Shown piece by piece: positions 5,593-12,620 of a stretch of DNA of 12,620 nucleotides. The DNA lies in the NCBI GenBank assembly GCA_017379815.1, contig JAFNVK010000204.1, positions 1-12,620 of the forward strand. The letters run 5' to 3'. The notes under the pieces were generated by a model that worked only from the letters and a program-made list of their open reading frames with translations, searched no databases and was not told the DNA's origin. Position 1 is the first letter of the stretch; each line of letters opens with the position of its first letter. The position numbers and the translations under genes are program-made. The DNA is from Clostridia bacterium (GTDB taxonomy: Bacteria; Bacillota; Clostridia; Oscillospirales; CAG-272).

Positions 5593-8500
5593 TCACTTTT
5601 CCTCGGCGGAGGAATCGCCGTCGCCATTCATAAACCGCTCCATGTATTCCTCGGGCGTGATCAGAATGGTGCGCGGCTTTGCGCCGTCGGGGGGCGAAAC
5701 GATACCCTCGGCCTGCATACGGTCAATGATCTTGGCCGCTCTGCCGTAGCCGATCTCCAGCTTTCTTTGCAGGAGAGAGGTGGAAACGCGCTTTTCCTCG
5801 ATAGCCACGCGTACGGCGTCGGCGTACTTGTTGTCGCCGTCCTTGCCGTCTGAGCCGGAGGGAAGGCTATCACCGCCGCTCATGCCGCCGCTCTTCTTGG
5901 CGCCGCACTGTGCCGCAAGCTCCTTGAGCTTACTGATGAATTTCTCATCGTACTGTGCCGTGCCATTGCTCGTGCGGACGAAGTCGCAGATCTTTTCGAC
6001 CTCCTTCTCATCCACAAAGGCGCCCTGTACGCGCGAGGGCTTGAGTGCGCCGATGGGGGCAAAGAGCATATCTCCGCGGCCGGCCAGCTTCTCGGCGCCC
6101 GCATAGTCCAGAATGGTCTTGGAGTCCACCTGGGAGGCGACGGTGAAGGCGATACGCGAGGGGATATTGGATTTGATCAAGCCGGTGACGACGTCCACCG
6201 AAGGACGCTGCGTACCGACGATCAGGTGCATACCTGCGGCACGCGCCTTCTGGGCGATGCGGCAGATCGCGGTCTCCACCTCGTCGGGCGCGGTCATCAT
6301 CAGGTCTGCCAGCTCGTCGATGATGATCACGATCTGGGGCAGGAAGGGCATATCGGGATCGTTCTTGGTGATCTCGTTATATCCCTTCAGGTCATGCACG
6401 CCGACCTGCTCGAAGACCTCGAAGCGGCGTTCCATTTCCTCCACGGCCGCCTGGAGCGCGCCTGCGGCATCCTTGGGCGTGGTGACGATGGGAGCCATGA
6501 GGTGGGGAATGTTTTTGTAGATGCTGAACTCGACCTTCTTCGGGTCGATGAGGACGAGCTTGACCTCGTCGGGCTTTGCCTTGTAGAGAATACTGATGAT
6601 GGTGCAGTTGATGCAGACCGACTTACCGCTACCGGTGGTACCGGCAACCAGAAGGTGGGGCATCTTGGCAATATCAAAGAGCAGGGGCTTTCCGGCAATA
6701 TCCAGACCCAGGCAGGCCGTCAGCTTGCTGGATGCGGTCTTAAAGGCCTTGGAATCCACCAGCTCGCGCAGATACACGGTTGCGCGGTTCTTGTTGGGAA
6801 CCTCGATGCCGACCGCGCTCTTTCCGGGGATAGGTGCCTCCATGCGGATGCCGCCTGCCGCAAGGGCGAGGGCGATGTCATCCGAGAGGTTGAGGAAGGA
6901 GCGAACGCGGACGCCGGGAGCAGGGAAGACCTCGTAGCGCGTTGCGGTAGGACCGCAGGCGTACTGGATATCCTTGATGTTGACGTGGAAGTTCTGCAGA
7001 GTCTCCTCAAGCTGATGAACGGTCTCGGCGATCTCAGCCACGTTTTCCTGCGTCATGGGAACTGCCTCATGCAGATAATCCACGGGCGGGAAGACGTATT
7101 TCTTGGTCTTGACCAAGGGCTTCTGCGCGGTGGTTGCTACCGTACGCACGGCAGGTGCTTTTGCGGAAGCGGCCTTCGGGTCGCCCGGCTTCTTGGGAAT
7201 CGTGCGGGAGGCCTCCAGCTTTTCAAATTCCTCATCCGAAAGACCAAACTGCTGATCTGCGGAGGTGTCGATGCGGTGCACGGCGTTGCGCGTTGCCTGT
7301 GCGGCGGACTTCGGCTGATTTGCCGCAGCTACCGTAGAAAGCGTTGCGGGCTTCTTTACCGTCTGAGGGGCGGCAGGTCTTGCCGTTCCCGGCGTGGTGG
7401 GACGTGCCGTTGCCGCAGCATTCGATGCAGGTGCGGGGCGTGCCGCAGTCGCTGTCGTGGGACGGGGAGCAGCGGTGCCCGAAGCGGTCGCGGGACGCTG
7501 GGCGGCCGTGCGCGTTGCAGTAGATGCTCCCGAGGGAGCGACACGGCGGACGGTGCTTCCCGGGAGGGGAGCCTCGGGGGGAAGCTCGGCGTGAACGCGC
7601 TGGGTGGGCCTGTCGTTTACGTCGTCCAGATCGATAAAGACGTTCTTGAGGTCAAAATTGCGATCGGCGCGAGGGATCTTGCGGATCTGCTTTGCCTCGG
7701 AGCTTTTGGGGAAGATGGGGTCGATCGCGGCGGTCTCCTTTTTCTTGATGGCGGGATCGGGGGGAGATGCCGGCGCAGGCGCGGAGGGCGTGGGGGCTTT
7801 TGCCGCGGTTGCGGGAGTGCCTCCCTGCGCGGTCTGTGCCGTTGCCGAAGCGGTCGGCGTCTGTACGGGAGCGGGGGTTGAGCGGACAGGCGTACTGGGG
7901 GCGTCCTCTGCCAGCTTGCGCGAGACGTCGGAGGGGACGAAGGGGCGCGTTCCGTCGGTGGGATCGAGCAGAGGCATGGGAATGGGGGCAAGCTTGTCCG
8001 ACTTGCGCATAGCCGCATCCACGATCTCTACGGCTCCGCTCGGGGCGGCGCCTTCCTTGGCATCGTCGATGCTCGTCTGCGTGCCGTTTGTCCGTCTGCG
8101 CAGCTTTTCCTCAAGCTCTGCCTTGTCCCGAGCCTGCTCGGCGTCTCTTTTGGAGAGGCCGGAGTGCTTGCGCGCTCTGCGCTCTGCGCGGCGCACGCGG
8201 TAGAGGTTCCAGAGGTGATGCGGAGTCATGCCAAGGCAGAAGAAGAGAGAAGCGGCGAGCAGGGCGATCAGAAGAATGATCGAGCCGACCCAGCTCATAT
8301 AGGAGTAGAGGAAGAAGCCGAGCCCTCCGCCGATCAGACCTCCGCCCTCCATGCGAGCACCGTGATAGAGGAGCTCGGAGGCGGAAAGATCACGCAGCTC
8401 GGCGGCAAGTCCGGTCAGGGCAAAGACGTGCACGAGCGCGGAAAGCGTTGTCAGAAAGATGAGCGAGGCGATGATCTTGGCAAGAACAAGGCGGTTGTCC

Positions 8501-9141
8501 ACGTATTTCTTCCAGAAGAAGGAGAGATTGAGCATGAGCAAGGGAAGAACGACGACCGACGCACCGAAGGTGCCGAAGAGACCGTAGCAGATCCAGTAGC
8601 CCACCCGGCCCATCAGATGCAGGGAGGGATCGCTTTCCAGCTTGTTTCCGGCGTTGCAAAAGAAGTTCAGCAGAAGGGCGACGCCGATCAGTATCGCCGG
8701 AACGATCAGCACGTAGGGTACGACCTGATGAAGGGCGCAGGCCGAGCGCGGACGCTCCGTGCTATACTCCTTCTTGCTTTCCTTTGCCTGCGGCTTCTTG
8801 GGCTTTTCGGTCTTTTTGGGCTTTTCGGCCGTGGAAGCGCGCGAGGTGCTTTTTGCTTTTTTCTTGTCCGAGTCAGCAGGGCGCGAGGAGGAGACGGTCT
8901 GCTTTGCGCGCGCAGGCGCGGTGCTTGCCGTTCGTCTCTCGGACGCCGCGGGCGTATCGGGCTTCTTTACGGAAGAGGCAGGGGCCTTTGGACGGGCAGG
9001 GGTCGGCTCCTTCGGCTTCGTCTCGGGAGGAGAGGAGTGCCGTCCGCCGAAATCGTCCAGCAGATTTTCCATTTCCTGCTTTTGCGCGGAAGCGGGCTTT
9101 TTTGCCGTTCCGCTATCCAGATTTTTCGTTTCTTGATCCAT
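5593..9141 (-). CDS. ftsK: FtsK/SpoIIIE-type DNA translocase with very long linker
   Basis: A 1182-residue septal DNA pump. The ATG at 9139-9141 is chosen for its MDQET start and GAAAGGA at 9154-9160; the frame runs on to 9201 without support. Order: basic, Pro/Ala/Lys-rich cytoplasmic head (1-138) containing MENLLDDFGG (24-33); four or five membrane helices (about 141-161, 181-208, 218-246, 262-304); charged helix (312-350); Pro/Ala/Thr-rich linker to about 680; then the motor. Walker A is GTTGSGKS (834-841, K840), Walker B IIIDELAD (D942, E943). The C-terminal winged-helix gamma domain (about 1105-1157) contains LLQRKLEIGYGRAAKIIDRM and reads DNA polarity signals in this family. It is longer than the roughly 790-residue B. 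subtilis SpoIIIE, mainly through the linker. FtsK and SpoIIIE roles cannot be separated from sequence. It is divergent from recA. Confidence 0.97.
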   Translation of the reverse strand: MDQETKNLDSGTAKKPASAQKQEMENLLDDFGGRHSSPPETKPKEPTPARPKAPASSVKKPDTPAASERRTASTAPARAKQTVSSSRPADSDKKKAKSTSRASTAEKPKKTEKPKKPQAKESKKEYSTERPRSACALHQVVPYVLIVPAILIGVALLLNFFCNAGNKLESDPSLHLMGRVGYWICYGLFGTFGASVVVLPLLMLNLSFFWKKYVDNRLVLAKIIASLIFLTTLSALVHVFALTGLAAELRDLSASELLYHGARMEGGGLIGGGLGFFLYSYMSWVGSIILLIALLAASLFFCLGMTPHHLWNLYRVRRAERRARKHSGLSKRDAEQARDKAELEEKLRRRTNGTQTSIDDAKEGAAPSGAVEIVDAAMRKSDKLAPIPMPLLDPTDGTRPFVPSDVSRKLAEDAPSTPVRSTPAPVQTPTASATAQTAQGGTPATAAKAPTPSAPAPASPPDPAIKKKETAAIDPIFPKSSEAKQIRKIPRADRNFDLKNVFIDLDDVNDRPTQRVHAELPPEAPLPGSTVRRVAPSGASTATRTAAQRPATASGTAAPRPTTATAARPAPASNAAATARPTTPGTARPAAPQTVKKPATLSTVAAANQPKSAAQATRNAVHRIDTSADQQFGLSDEEFEKLEASRTIPKKPGDPKAASAKAPAVRTVATTAQKPLVKTKKYVFPPVDYLHEAVPMTQENVAEIAETVHQLEETLQNFHVNIKDIQYACGPTATRYEVFPAPGVRVRSFLNLSDDIALALAAGGIRMEAPIPGKSAVGIEVPNKNRATVYLRELVDSKAFKTASSKLTACLGLDIAGKPLLFDIAKMPHLLVAGTTGSGKSVCINCTIISILYKAKPDEVKLVLIDPKKVEFSIYKNIPHLMAPIVTTPKDAAGALQAAVEEMERRFEVFEQVGVHDLKGYNEITKNDPDMPFLPQIVIIIDELADLMMTAPDEVETAICRIAQKARAAGMHLIVGTQRPSVDVVTGLIKSNIPSRIAFTVASQVDSKTILDYAGAEKLAGRGDMLFAPIGALKPSRVQGAFVDEKEVEKICDFVRTSNGTAQYDEKFISKLKELAAQCGAKKSGGMSGGDSLPSGSDGKDGDNKYADAVRVAIEEKRVSTSLLQRKLEIGYGRAAKIIDRMQAEGIVSPPDGAKPRTILITPEEYMERFMNGDGDSSAEEK

Positions 9142-9206
9142 GCGAATAGTCGATCCTTTCAACGAGTAATTCCAATTTCGTGAAACGCTATAAAATACCA
9201 ATATAT

Positions 9207-9235
9207 ATTATAACATTCTTTTACGCAAATTGCAA
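9207..9235 (-). promoter_or_regulatory. Sigma-A promoter for ftsK
   Basis: On the minus strand: -35 TTGCAA (9230-9235), 17-base spacer, -10 TATAAT (9207-9212) preceded by TGT (extended -10). Predicted start near 9200 and a leader of about 60 bases. Confidence 0.8.
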
Positions 9236-9249
9236 GGGTTGCGCGAACT

Positions 9250-9275
9250 TTTTTTGCGCAAAAAAGCGCTTTTTT
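9250..9275. repeat. Two interlocked perfect palindromes
   Basis: TTTTTTGCGCAAAAAA (9250-9265) and AAAAAAGCGCTTTTTT (9260-9275) share the central six A residues. The same bases also allow a short GCGC-A6-GCGC hairpin followed by T6 rightward. Located between the two divergent promoters, upstream of both. Confidence 0.6.
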
Positions 9276-9367
9276 GCATAAAAAAGAAGAAAACGGCAGC
9301 AAAAAGCACTTCTTGGAGACTCGTTCTTGACCACTTTTTAATTCTGCTTTCGGAAAGATAACGGTTT

Positions 9368-9424
9368 TCAAAAAATGAAAGTCAAAAAATAAATTCCAAA
9401 AACGGAAAAATATATTCCAAAAAC
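9368..9424 (+). repeat. Direct repeats and A-tracts upstream of recA promoter
   Basis: ATTCCAAAAAC occurs at 9393-9403 and 9414-9424, 21 bases apart (two helical turns), the second copy ending three bases before the recA -35. TCAAAAAATRAA occurs at 9368-9379 and 9382-9393. The arrangement could be an UP-type element, a bend, or paired operator sites. Confidence 0.5.
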
Positions 9425-9427
9425 CAC

Positions 9428-9456
9428 TTGACAAACCGAGGGAAGCGTTGTATAAT
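9428..9456 (+). promoter_or_regulatory. Perfect-consensus sigma-A promoter for recA
   Basis: TTGACA (9428-9433), 17-base spacer, TATAAT (9451-9456): an exact consensus. The start should be near 9463, about 45 bases before the ATG at 9508. A GAAGG-type binding site lies at 9491-9499. Confidence 0.93.
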
Positions 9457-9507
9457 AAGAGCAATGAAGCGCGAAACGCGCAAAACCGGAAGGAGAAGGT
9501 TGAAGAT

Positions 9508-10632
9508 ATGGCAGCAACGAAAAAGACGAAGGGCGCGGTTCCCGCAAATCTGGACGACGCAGGAAAGAAGCAGGCGCTTGCCACCGCGATGTCTCAGATC
9601 GAGAGAGACTTTGGCGCAGGCTCGATCATGAAGCTGGGGGAGAACCGCCAAATGGAGGTGCAGGCCGTGCATACGGGCTCGCTTTCTCTGGATTTTGCAC
9701 TGGGCATCGGCGGCGTTCCGCGCGGACGCATCGTCGAGATCTTCGGGCCTGAATCCTCGGGTAAGACCACCGTGGCACTCCATATCCTTGCCGAGGTGCA
9801 AAAGGCAAACGGAACGGCGGCCTTTATCGACGCCGAGCACGCGCTCGACCCCGTTTACGCAAAGGCTCTGGGGGTCAATATCAACGATCTGCTCGTCTCC
9901 CAGCCCGACTGCGGCGAGGACGCACTGGAGATCTGTGAGGCTCTGGCTCGCTCGGGCGCCGTTGACGCCATCGTTATCGACTCGGTGGCGGCTCTCGTTC
10001 CCCGTCAGGAGATCGAGGGAGATATGGGTCAGTCCATGGTCGGCGTGCAGGCACGCATGATGTCGCAGGCTATGCGCAAGCTCTCGGGTGTTATCTCTAA
10101 GAGCAATTGCGTCGTTATCTTCATCAACCAGATCCGTGAGAAGGTAGGCGTGATCTACGGCAACCCCGAGACCACTCCGGGCGGCCGCGCGCTCAAGTTC
10201 TTCGCCTCCGTCCGCATCGACGTCCGCAAGACCGAGCAGCTCAAGGACGGAAATGACGTTTACGGCAATCACGTCAAGTGCAAGATCGTCAAGAACAAGG
10301 TGGCTCCGCCCTTCCGCGTAGCCGAGTTCGACATTCTCTACGGCAAGGGCATCTCTGCCTCCGGAGAGGTTCTTGATTTTGCGATCTCCCTTGAGATCAT
10401 CAAAAAGAGCGGCTCCTGGTTCTCCTATAACGGCGAGCGCATCGGGCAGGGCAAGGACAACGTCCGCCGTATGCTTGAGGCCAATCCCGAGCTGATGCGC
10501 GAGATCGAGGAAAAGGTGCGCGCGATGAGCGAAAAGGCGGCGCTTTCCACCGAGCAGGAATTTGAGATCGATGACGAGGAGGACGATTTTGATCTGAATC
10601 TTTCCTCTCTGGGTGCCGACGGTGACAATTGA
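9508..10632 (+). CDS. recA: RecA recombinase
   Basis: A 374-residue RecA. The ATG at 9508 follows AGGAGAAGG (9491-9499) by eight bases; an upstream ATT-type extension to 9448 is not needed. RecA forms ATP-dependent filaments on single-stranded DNA, drives strand exchange and triggers LexA self-cleavage. Walker A is GPESSGKT (80-87, K86); E110 in FIDAEHALD is the catalytic glutamate by alignment with E. coli E96; Walker B ends at D158 in AIVIDSVAALVPR. Loop L1 lies in EGDMGQSMVG, loop L2 in NQIREKVGVIYGNPETTPGG (207-226). The C-terminus ends in the acidic tail usual for RecA (EFEIDDEEDDFDL). Length is near the family norm with a slightly long N-terminus. It is cotranscribed with recX, which overlaps its stop. 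Identity is certain. Confidence 0.99.
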   Translation: MAATKKTKGAVPANLDDAGKKQALATAMSQIERDFGAGSIMKLGENRQMEVQAVHTGSLSLDFALGIGGVPRGRIVEIFGPESSGKTTVALHILAEVQKANGTAAFIDAEHALDPVYAKALGVNINDLLVSQPDCGEDALEICEALARSGAVDAIVIDSVAALVPRQEIEGDMGQSMVGVQARMMSQAMRKLSGVISKSNCVVIFINQIREKVGVIYGNPETTPGGRALKFFASVRIDVRKTEQLKDGNDVYGNHVKCKIVKNKVAPPFRVAEFDILYGKGISASGEVLDFAISLEIIKKSGSWFSYNGERIGQGKDNVRRMLEANPELMREIEEKVRAMSEKAALSTEQEFEIDDEEDDFDLNLSSLGADGDN

Positions 10633-11302
10633 GCGGCTGAGTGAATCCCATTGGGGAAACGGGATGCTCATTCGTATTCGCAGCCTGCGCGTTCAGCACG
10701 AGGGCTCGGAGGTGTCGGTCGGGATCGTCATTATCTGCGGCGAGCATCGCGAGCAGAAGACCCTGCCCATCATGACCGAGCAATACGTTGACCTGAAGCT
10801 CTCGGTCGGGGAGATCACCGAGGAGCTTTACGACCGCATTGAGGAGGCATCCGTGCTTTGCTCGGCCCTCCGAAGCGGCGAGCATTTGCTTTCTTACGGA
10901 GCGAATTCCGCACAGATGCTGACGCGAAAGCTGATGCAGCGCGGATTTTCCAAGGAGGTCTCGTCCTTGGCCGTGGAGCGTCTTTGCAGTATGGGCTTGA
11001 TCAACGAGCGGCAGGACCTTCGCCGCGAGGTAGAGAAGTGCTTGCGCAAGCTCTGGGGAGCAAAGCGCATCTCTGCGCATCTTTGGAGCCGCGGCTTTGA
11101 TCAGGAGGTTATCCGCGAGCTGCCCGCACTCCTTGAGGAGGTGGATTTTTCCGCCAACTGCGCGGCCTATATCCGCAAGCATTACGGCCGGATCCCCGAT
11201 GCACCAAACGAAAAAAAGAAGATGGTAGCGGCGCTCTGCCGCTACGGCTATACGTTGCAGGAGATCAAGCAGGGTTGCGCACTCTGCGAGCAGATGCCGT
11301 GA
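10622..11302 (+). CDS. recX: RecX-family regulator of RecA, divergent
   Basis: A 226-residue protein if begun at GTG 10622, giving an 11-base overlap with recA, which suggests translational coupling. GTG 10613 (three codons earlier) and ATG 10664 (weak GGGGAAACGGG upstream) are alternatives; I prefer 10622 because VTIERLS resembles the usual RecX opening. The first 75 residues are a strand-rich lead region. The rest is helical with RecX repeats: SALRSGEHLLSYGANSAQML then LMQRGFSKEVSSLAVERLCS and GLINERQ (about 81-131), KLWGAKRISAHLWSRGFD (143-160), and a third repeat ending in GYTLQEIKQG (209-218). RecX binds RecA filaments and limits or modulates their activity. Sequence likeness is loose but the position after recA makes the call strong. 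Confidence 0.87.
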   Translation: MTIERLSESHWGNGMLIRIRSLRVQHEGSEVSVGIVIICGEHREQKTLPIMTEQYVDLKLSVGEITEELYDRIEEASVLCSALRSGEHLLSYGANSAQMLTRKLMQRGFSKEVSSLAVERLCSMGLINERQDLRREVEKCLRKLWGAKRISAHLWSRGFDQEVIRELPALLEEVDFSANCAAYIRKHYGRIPDAPNEKKKMVAALCRYGYTLQEIKQGCALCEQMP

Positions 11303-11311
11303 TTTTCGAGA

Positions 11312-11351
11312 AAACGCCGACGTCTTTTACAGACGTCGGCGTTTATTTTTT
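11312..11351. terminator. Terminator between recX and ylbJ
   Basis: AAACGCCGACGTCT (11312-11325) pairs perfectly with AGACGTCGGCGTTT (11331-11344) around TTTAC, then six T residues (11346-11351). It lies between convergent stops at 11302 and 11372; leftward transcripts meet only a short T run, so it is mainly the recA-recX terminator and probably partly serves ylbJ. Confidence 0.93.
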
Positions 11352-11371
11352 GCAAATACAAAATGATTTGC

Positions 11372-12370
11372 TTATCCGAAAAACGGAAAAAGGAAAAGCG
11401 CTCCGTAGGCAAGCAGGGCGCAGAGAAGTCCTTGAAGAAGCTTCACCCCAAGATAGCGCCAGACGGCAATGGGGTGATCCTTGGCCAACGCAAGCACCTG
11501 CAGATGCACCGACAGTCCCGACCATCCCGCACAAAAGGCGGCAAGCGGAATGCAGAGCTTTGGAGCTTCAAGGGCAATTGCCGCCTGCATTCCTCCCGAG
11601 ATCTCGAGCAGAGAGGCTGCGATCGCGCTCACACCCATCGGTGCGCCGCACCATTCTAAAAGCGTTTTGCCAAGAGCAGAGACCGCCGAAAAAAAGAGAA
11701 CGTAGGCGCAAACCTGCAAAATTCCGCCAAGCGCACCCCCAACGGCTTCGGTCAGAAGCCTGCTCATGCGCGGTGTCGGCGATTCTGCGCTGCAGGCAAG
11801 GGGGGACACCTCTTTTTTCTGCTTTGCGCGGTCAAATCGGGCAAGGAGCAGGCCGAGCAGGAGCGAGACGCCGATGCAAAGCGCGTAAAGCATTACGCCC
11901 GTGCGCCGTCCTCCCGCGATCCTTCCTCCAACGGCGCCAATGAGAAAGGCGGGTGAGGGAATTCCGCAAAAGAGCAGTGCTCGCTCGCATTCTTCGTCCG
12001 AGATCCGCCCCTCCTCGCGCGCCCCAAGCAAGCAGCGCGCTCCCACGGGAAAGCCGCAGAGCCAGCCGAGCAACAGAGCGGTCACGGCGTGAGAGGAAAG
12101 CGAGAGCCGTTTTTCGAGCGGACGGAGAAGCGCCCTTGGCAAAAGCTCCCCAAGCCCTCCGCGCAAAAGAAGCTCCGAAAGGACCAAAAACGGAAAAAGC
12201 GAGGGGATCACGCTAAAGTAGCAGAGCGCAAGGGATGCGCGCACTGCCTCTGCCGTCTCAGCACCCGGCACGAGCATCAGAGGGAGGGCGCACAGAAAGG
12301 GAAGCAGGCGAAAAAAGCGGGACGCGCGCTCCCCTCTTCGGGGCTTTTGCTGGTCGAGCGGTGCGGTCAT
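11372..12370 (-). CDS. ylbJ: YlbJ-type sporulation integral membrane protein
   Basis: A 332-residue polytopic protein, start ATG 12368-12370 with AAAGGAG on the minus strand nine bases upstream. About eight hydrophobic segments. Family marks are VIPSLFPFLVLSELLL (54-69), CGFPVGARCL (105-114, matching the usual GYPVGAK), CGIPSPAFLIGAVG (135-148, matching the usual NPSPAF), LLEISGGMQAA (254-264) and FCAGWSGLSVHLQ (279-291). These belong to the nucleoside-recognition/gate group that includes YlbJ and related spore-maturation membrane proteins. In B. subtilis, YlbJ is a mother-cell sigma-E-dependent protein needed for heat-resistant spores; its transported substrate, if any, is unknown to me. It is shorter than the roughly 400-residue B. 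subtilis protein. I could not identify a sigma-E promoter with confidence in the 99-bp gap. Related family members such as SpmA/SpmB are a less likely alternative. Confidence 0.85.
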   Translation of the reverse strand: MTAPLDQQKPRRGERASRFFRLLPFLCALPLMLVPGAETAEAVRASLALCYFSVIPSLFPFLVLSELLLRGGLGELLPRALLRPLEKRLSLSSHAVTALLLGWLCGFPVGARCLLGAREEGRISDEECERALLFCGIPSPAFLIGAVGGRIAGGRRTGVMLYALCIGVSLLLGLLLARFDRAKQKKEVSPLACSAESPTPRMSRLLTEAVGGALGGILQVCAYVLFFSAVSALGKTLLEWCGAPMGVSAIAASLLEISGGMQAAIALEAPKLCIPLAAFCAGWSGLSVHLQVLALAKDHPIAVWRYLGVKLLQGLLCALLAYGALFLFPFFG

Positions 12371-12469
12371 GGATCTCTTCTCCTTTGCATAGAATGGTGG
12401 TAAAACAAGGGCTGTTGCACTTTACGCGAACGGGGTTCGGTTTATGCAACGCCCGGGAGGAGGAAAAGG
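12371..12469. promoter_or_regulatory. Divergent control region with nested inverted repeats
   Basis: GTTGCA (12414-12419) and TGCAAC (12445-12450) form an outer inverted repeat; inside it CGAAC (12427-12431), GGG, GTTCG (12435-12439) form a second. The block lies between the ylbJ start and the rightward gene's ribosome binding site. I find no confident sigma-A promoter in either direction; sporulation-sigma promoters are plausible but not clear. Confidence 0.45.
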
Positions 12470-12620
12470 ATGCCACAAAAAGCAAAAAGAGGTCTTTCGG
12501 CGCTCTTGGGTGCTCGGGGAATCGGGGACGGGGAAGGAAGAGGCGGCATGGCCGTTCTGCGCCCGGGATGGGCAACCGTCTATTCCTGCCGCCGCATCCT
12601 GCTCTATTCTCCCGGGGAGA
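12470..12620 (+). CDS. 5' end of a gene, possibly YabP/YqfC-family sporulation protein
   Basis: ATG 12470 is preceded by GGAGGAGG (12456-12463) at six bases, and the frame stays open to the window end (50 complete codons). The first 26 residues are basic and glycine-rich (MPQKAKRGLSALL..), and an internal ATG at 12548 is a weaker alternative start. The last visible stretch, TVYSCRRILLYSPGE, resembles the strand pattern 'V-x-(I/V)-x-x-x-(K/R)-G-I-L-x-Y-S' in YabP/YqfC sporulation proteins, small strand-rich proteins of spore coat and cortex formation. The divergent sporulation gene ylbJ adds weak support. That a gene starts here is likely; the family is a tentative reading of about 20 residues. 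Confidence 0.6.
   Translation, partial: MPQKAKRGLSALLGARGIGDGEGRGGMAVLRPGWATVYSCRRILLYSPGE

Larger units (their letters stand above)
9142..9507. other. 366-bp divergent ftsK-recA regulatory region
   Basis: AT-rich with no gene. From left to right it holds the ftsK ribosome binding site (9154-9160), the ftsK promoter (9207-9235), two interlocked palindromes (9250-9275), an unassigned stretch of about 90 bases, a series of A-tracts and direct repeats (9368-9424), the recA promoter (9428-9456) and the recA ribosome binding site. I see no CGAAC-N4-GTTCG LexA box. Confidence 0.7.

Noticed and set aside
6226..7881. 551-residue open frame opposite ftsK
   Set aside because: Its Gly/Arg/Cys-rich composition follows from reading the ftsK coding strand backwards; no start signal or family likeness.
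9382..10671. 429-residue open frame opposite recA
   Set aside because: It mirrors recA codons and crosses the recA promoter; recA is certain on the other strand.
12427..12439. LexA (SOS) box CGAAC-GGG-GTTCG
   Set aside because: The Gram-positive LexA site has four bases between half-sites; this has three, and neither neighbouring gene is a usual SOS gene. Kept only as an unexplained dyad.
1..12620. CRISPR array, insertion sequence, tRNA or rRNA
   Set aside because: No regularly spaced repeats, transposase-like protein, terminal inverted repeats with target duplications, or tRNA/rRNA-like sequence was seen on either strand.

Overview
The window reads as chromosomal core sequence from a GC-rich, spore-forming-lineage Gram-positive bacterium of the Clostridia; I cannot place it below class. 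The reasons are strong AGGAGG-type ribosome binding sites, near-consensus sigma-A promoters, an NrdR repressor, a clostridial-style FtsK/SpoIIIE translocase, a YlbJ-type sporulation membrane protein and an ECF transporter S component. I see no mobile element, rRNA, tRNA or CRISPR array.

Layout, left to right. (1) The 3' end of an ECF S-component gene (+) converges on a small two-helix membrane protein gene (-), with a bidirectional terminator between them. (2) A 415-bp gap (767-1181) holds a good leftward promoter, a rightward promoter and several inverted repeats. (3) A 102-aa DUF6514-like protein (+) is followed by nrdR (+), whose promoter overlaps the end of the upstream gene. (4) After a strong terminator comes a three-gene operon (+): an MBOAT O-acyltransferase, a DHHW-family SGNH-like partner and a membrane-anchored DUF4097-like protein. 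This looks like an envelope-polymer O-acylation cassette. (5) A shared terminator separates it from a 1182-aa FtsK/SpoIIIE translocase (-) with a long Pro/Ala/Thr-rich linker. (6) ftsK and recA are divergent across a 366-bp AT-rich spacer that contains near-consensus promoters for both, two interlocked palindromes and phased direct repeats. (7) recA overlaps recX, and a perfect 14-bp-stem terminator follows. (8) ylbJ (-) is divergent from the 5' end of a further gene (+), possibly YabP/YqfC-like, cut by the window end.

Functional themes are chromosome maintenance and recombination (ftsK, recA, recX), dNTP-synthesis control (nrdR), cell-envelope modification (the MBOAT operon) and sporulation (ylbJ and perhaps its neighbour). 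Nothing here demands a new defence or mobile system. The less ordinary points are regulatory: the structured gap at 950-1078, the hairpin between the nrdR ribosome binding site and start, the palindromes between ftsK and recA, a recA gene with no recognisable LexA box, and nested inverted repeats between ylbJ and its divergent neighbour. The third gene of the MBOAT operon and two short acidic islands in the FtsK linker are also worth a look. Several gene starts were moved inward from the longest open frame because a ribosome binding site and family N-terminus support the inner start.
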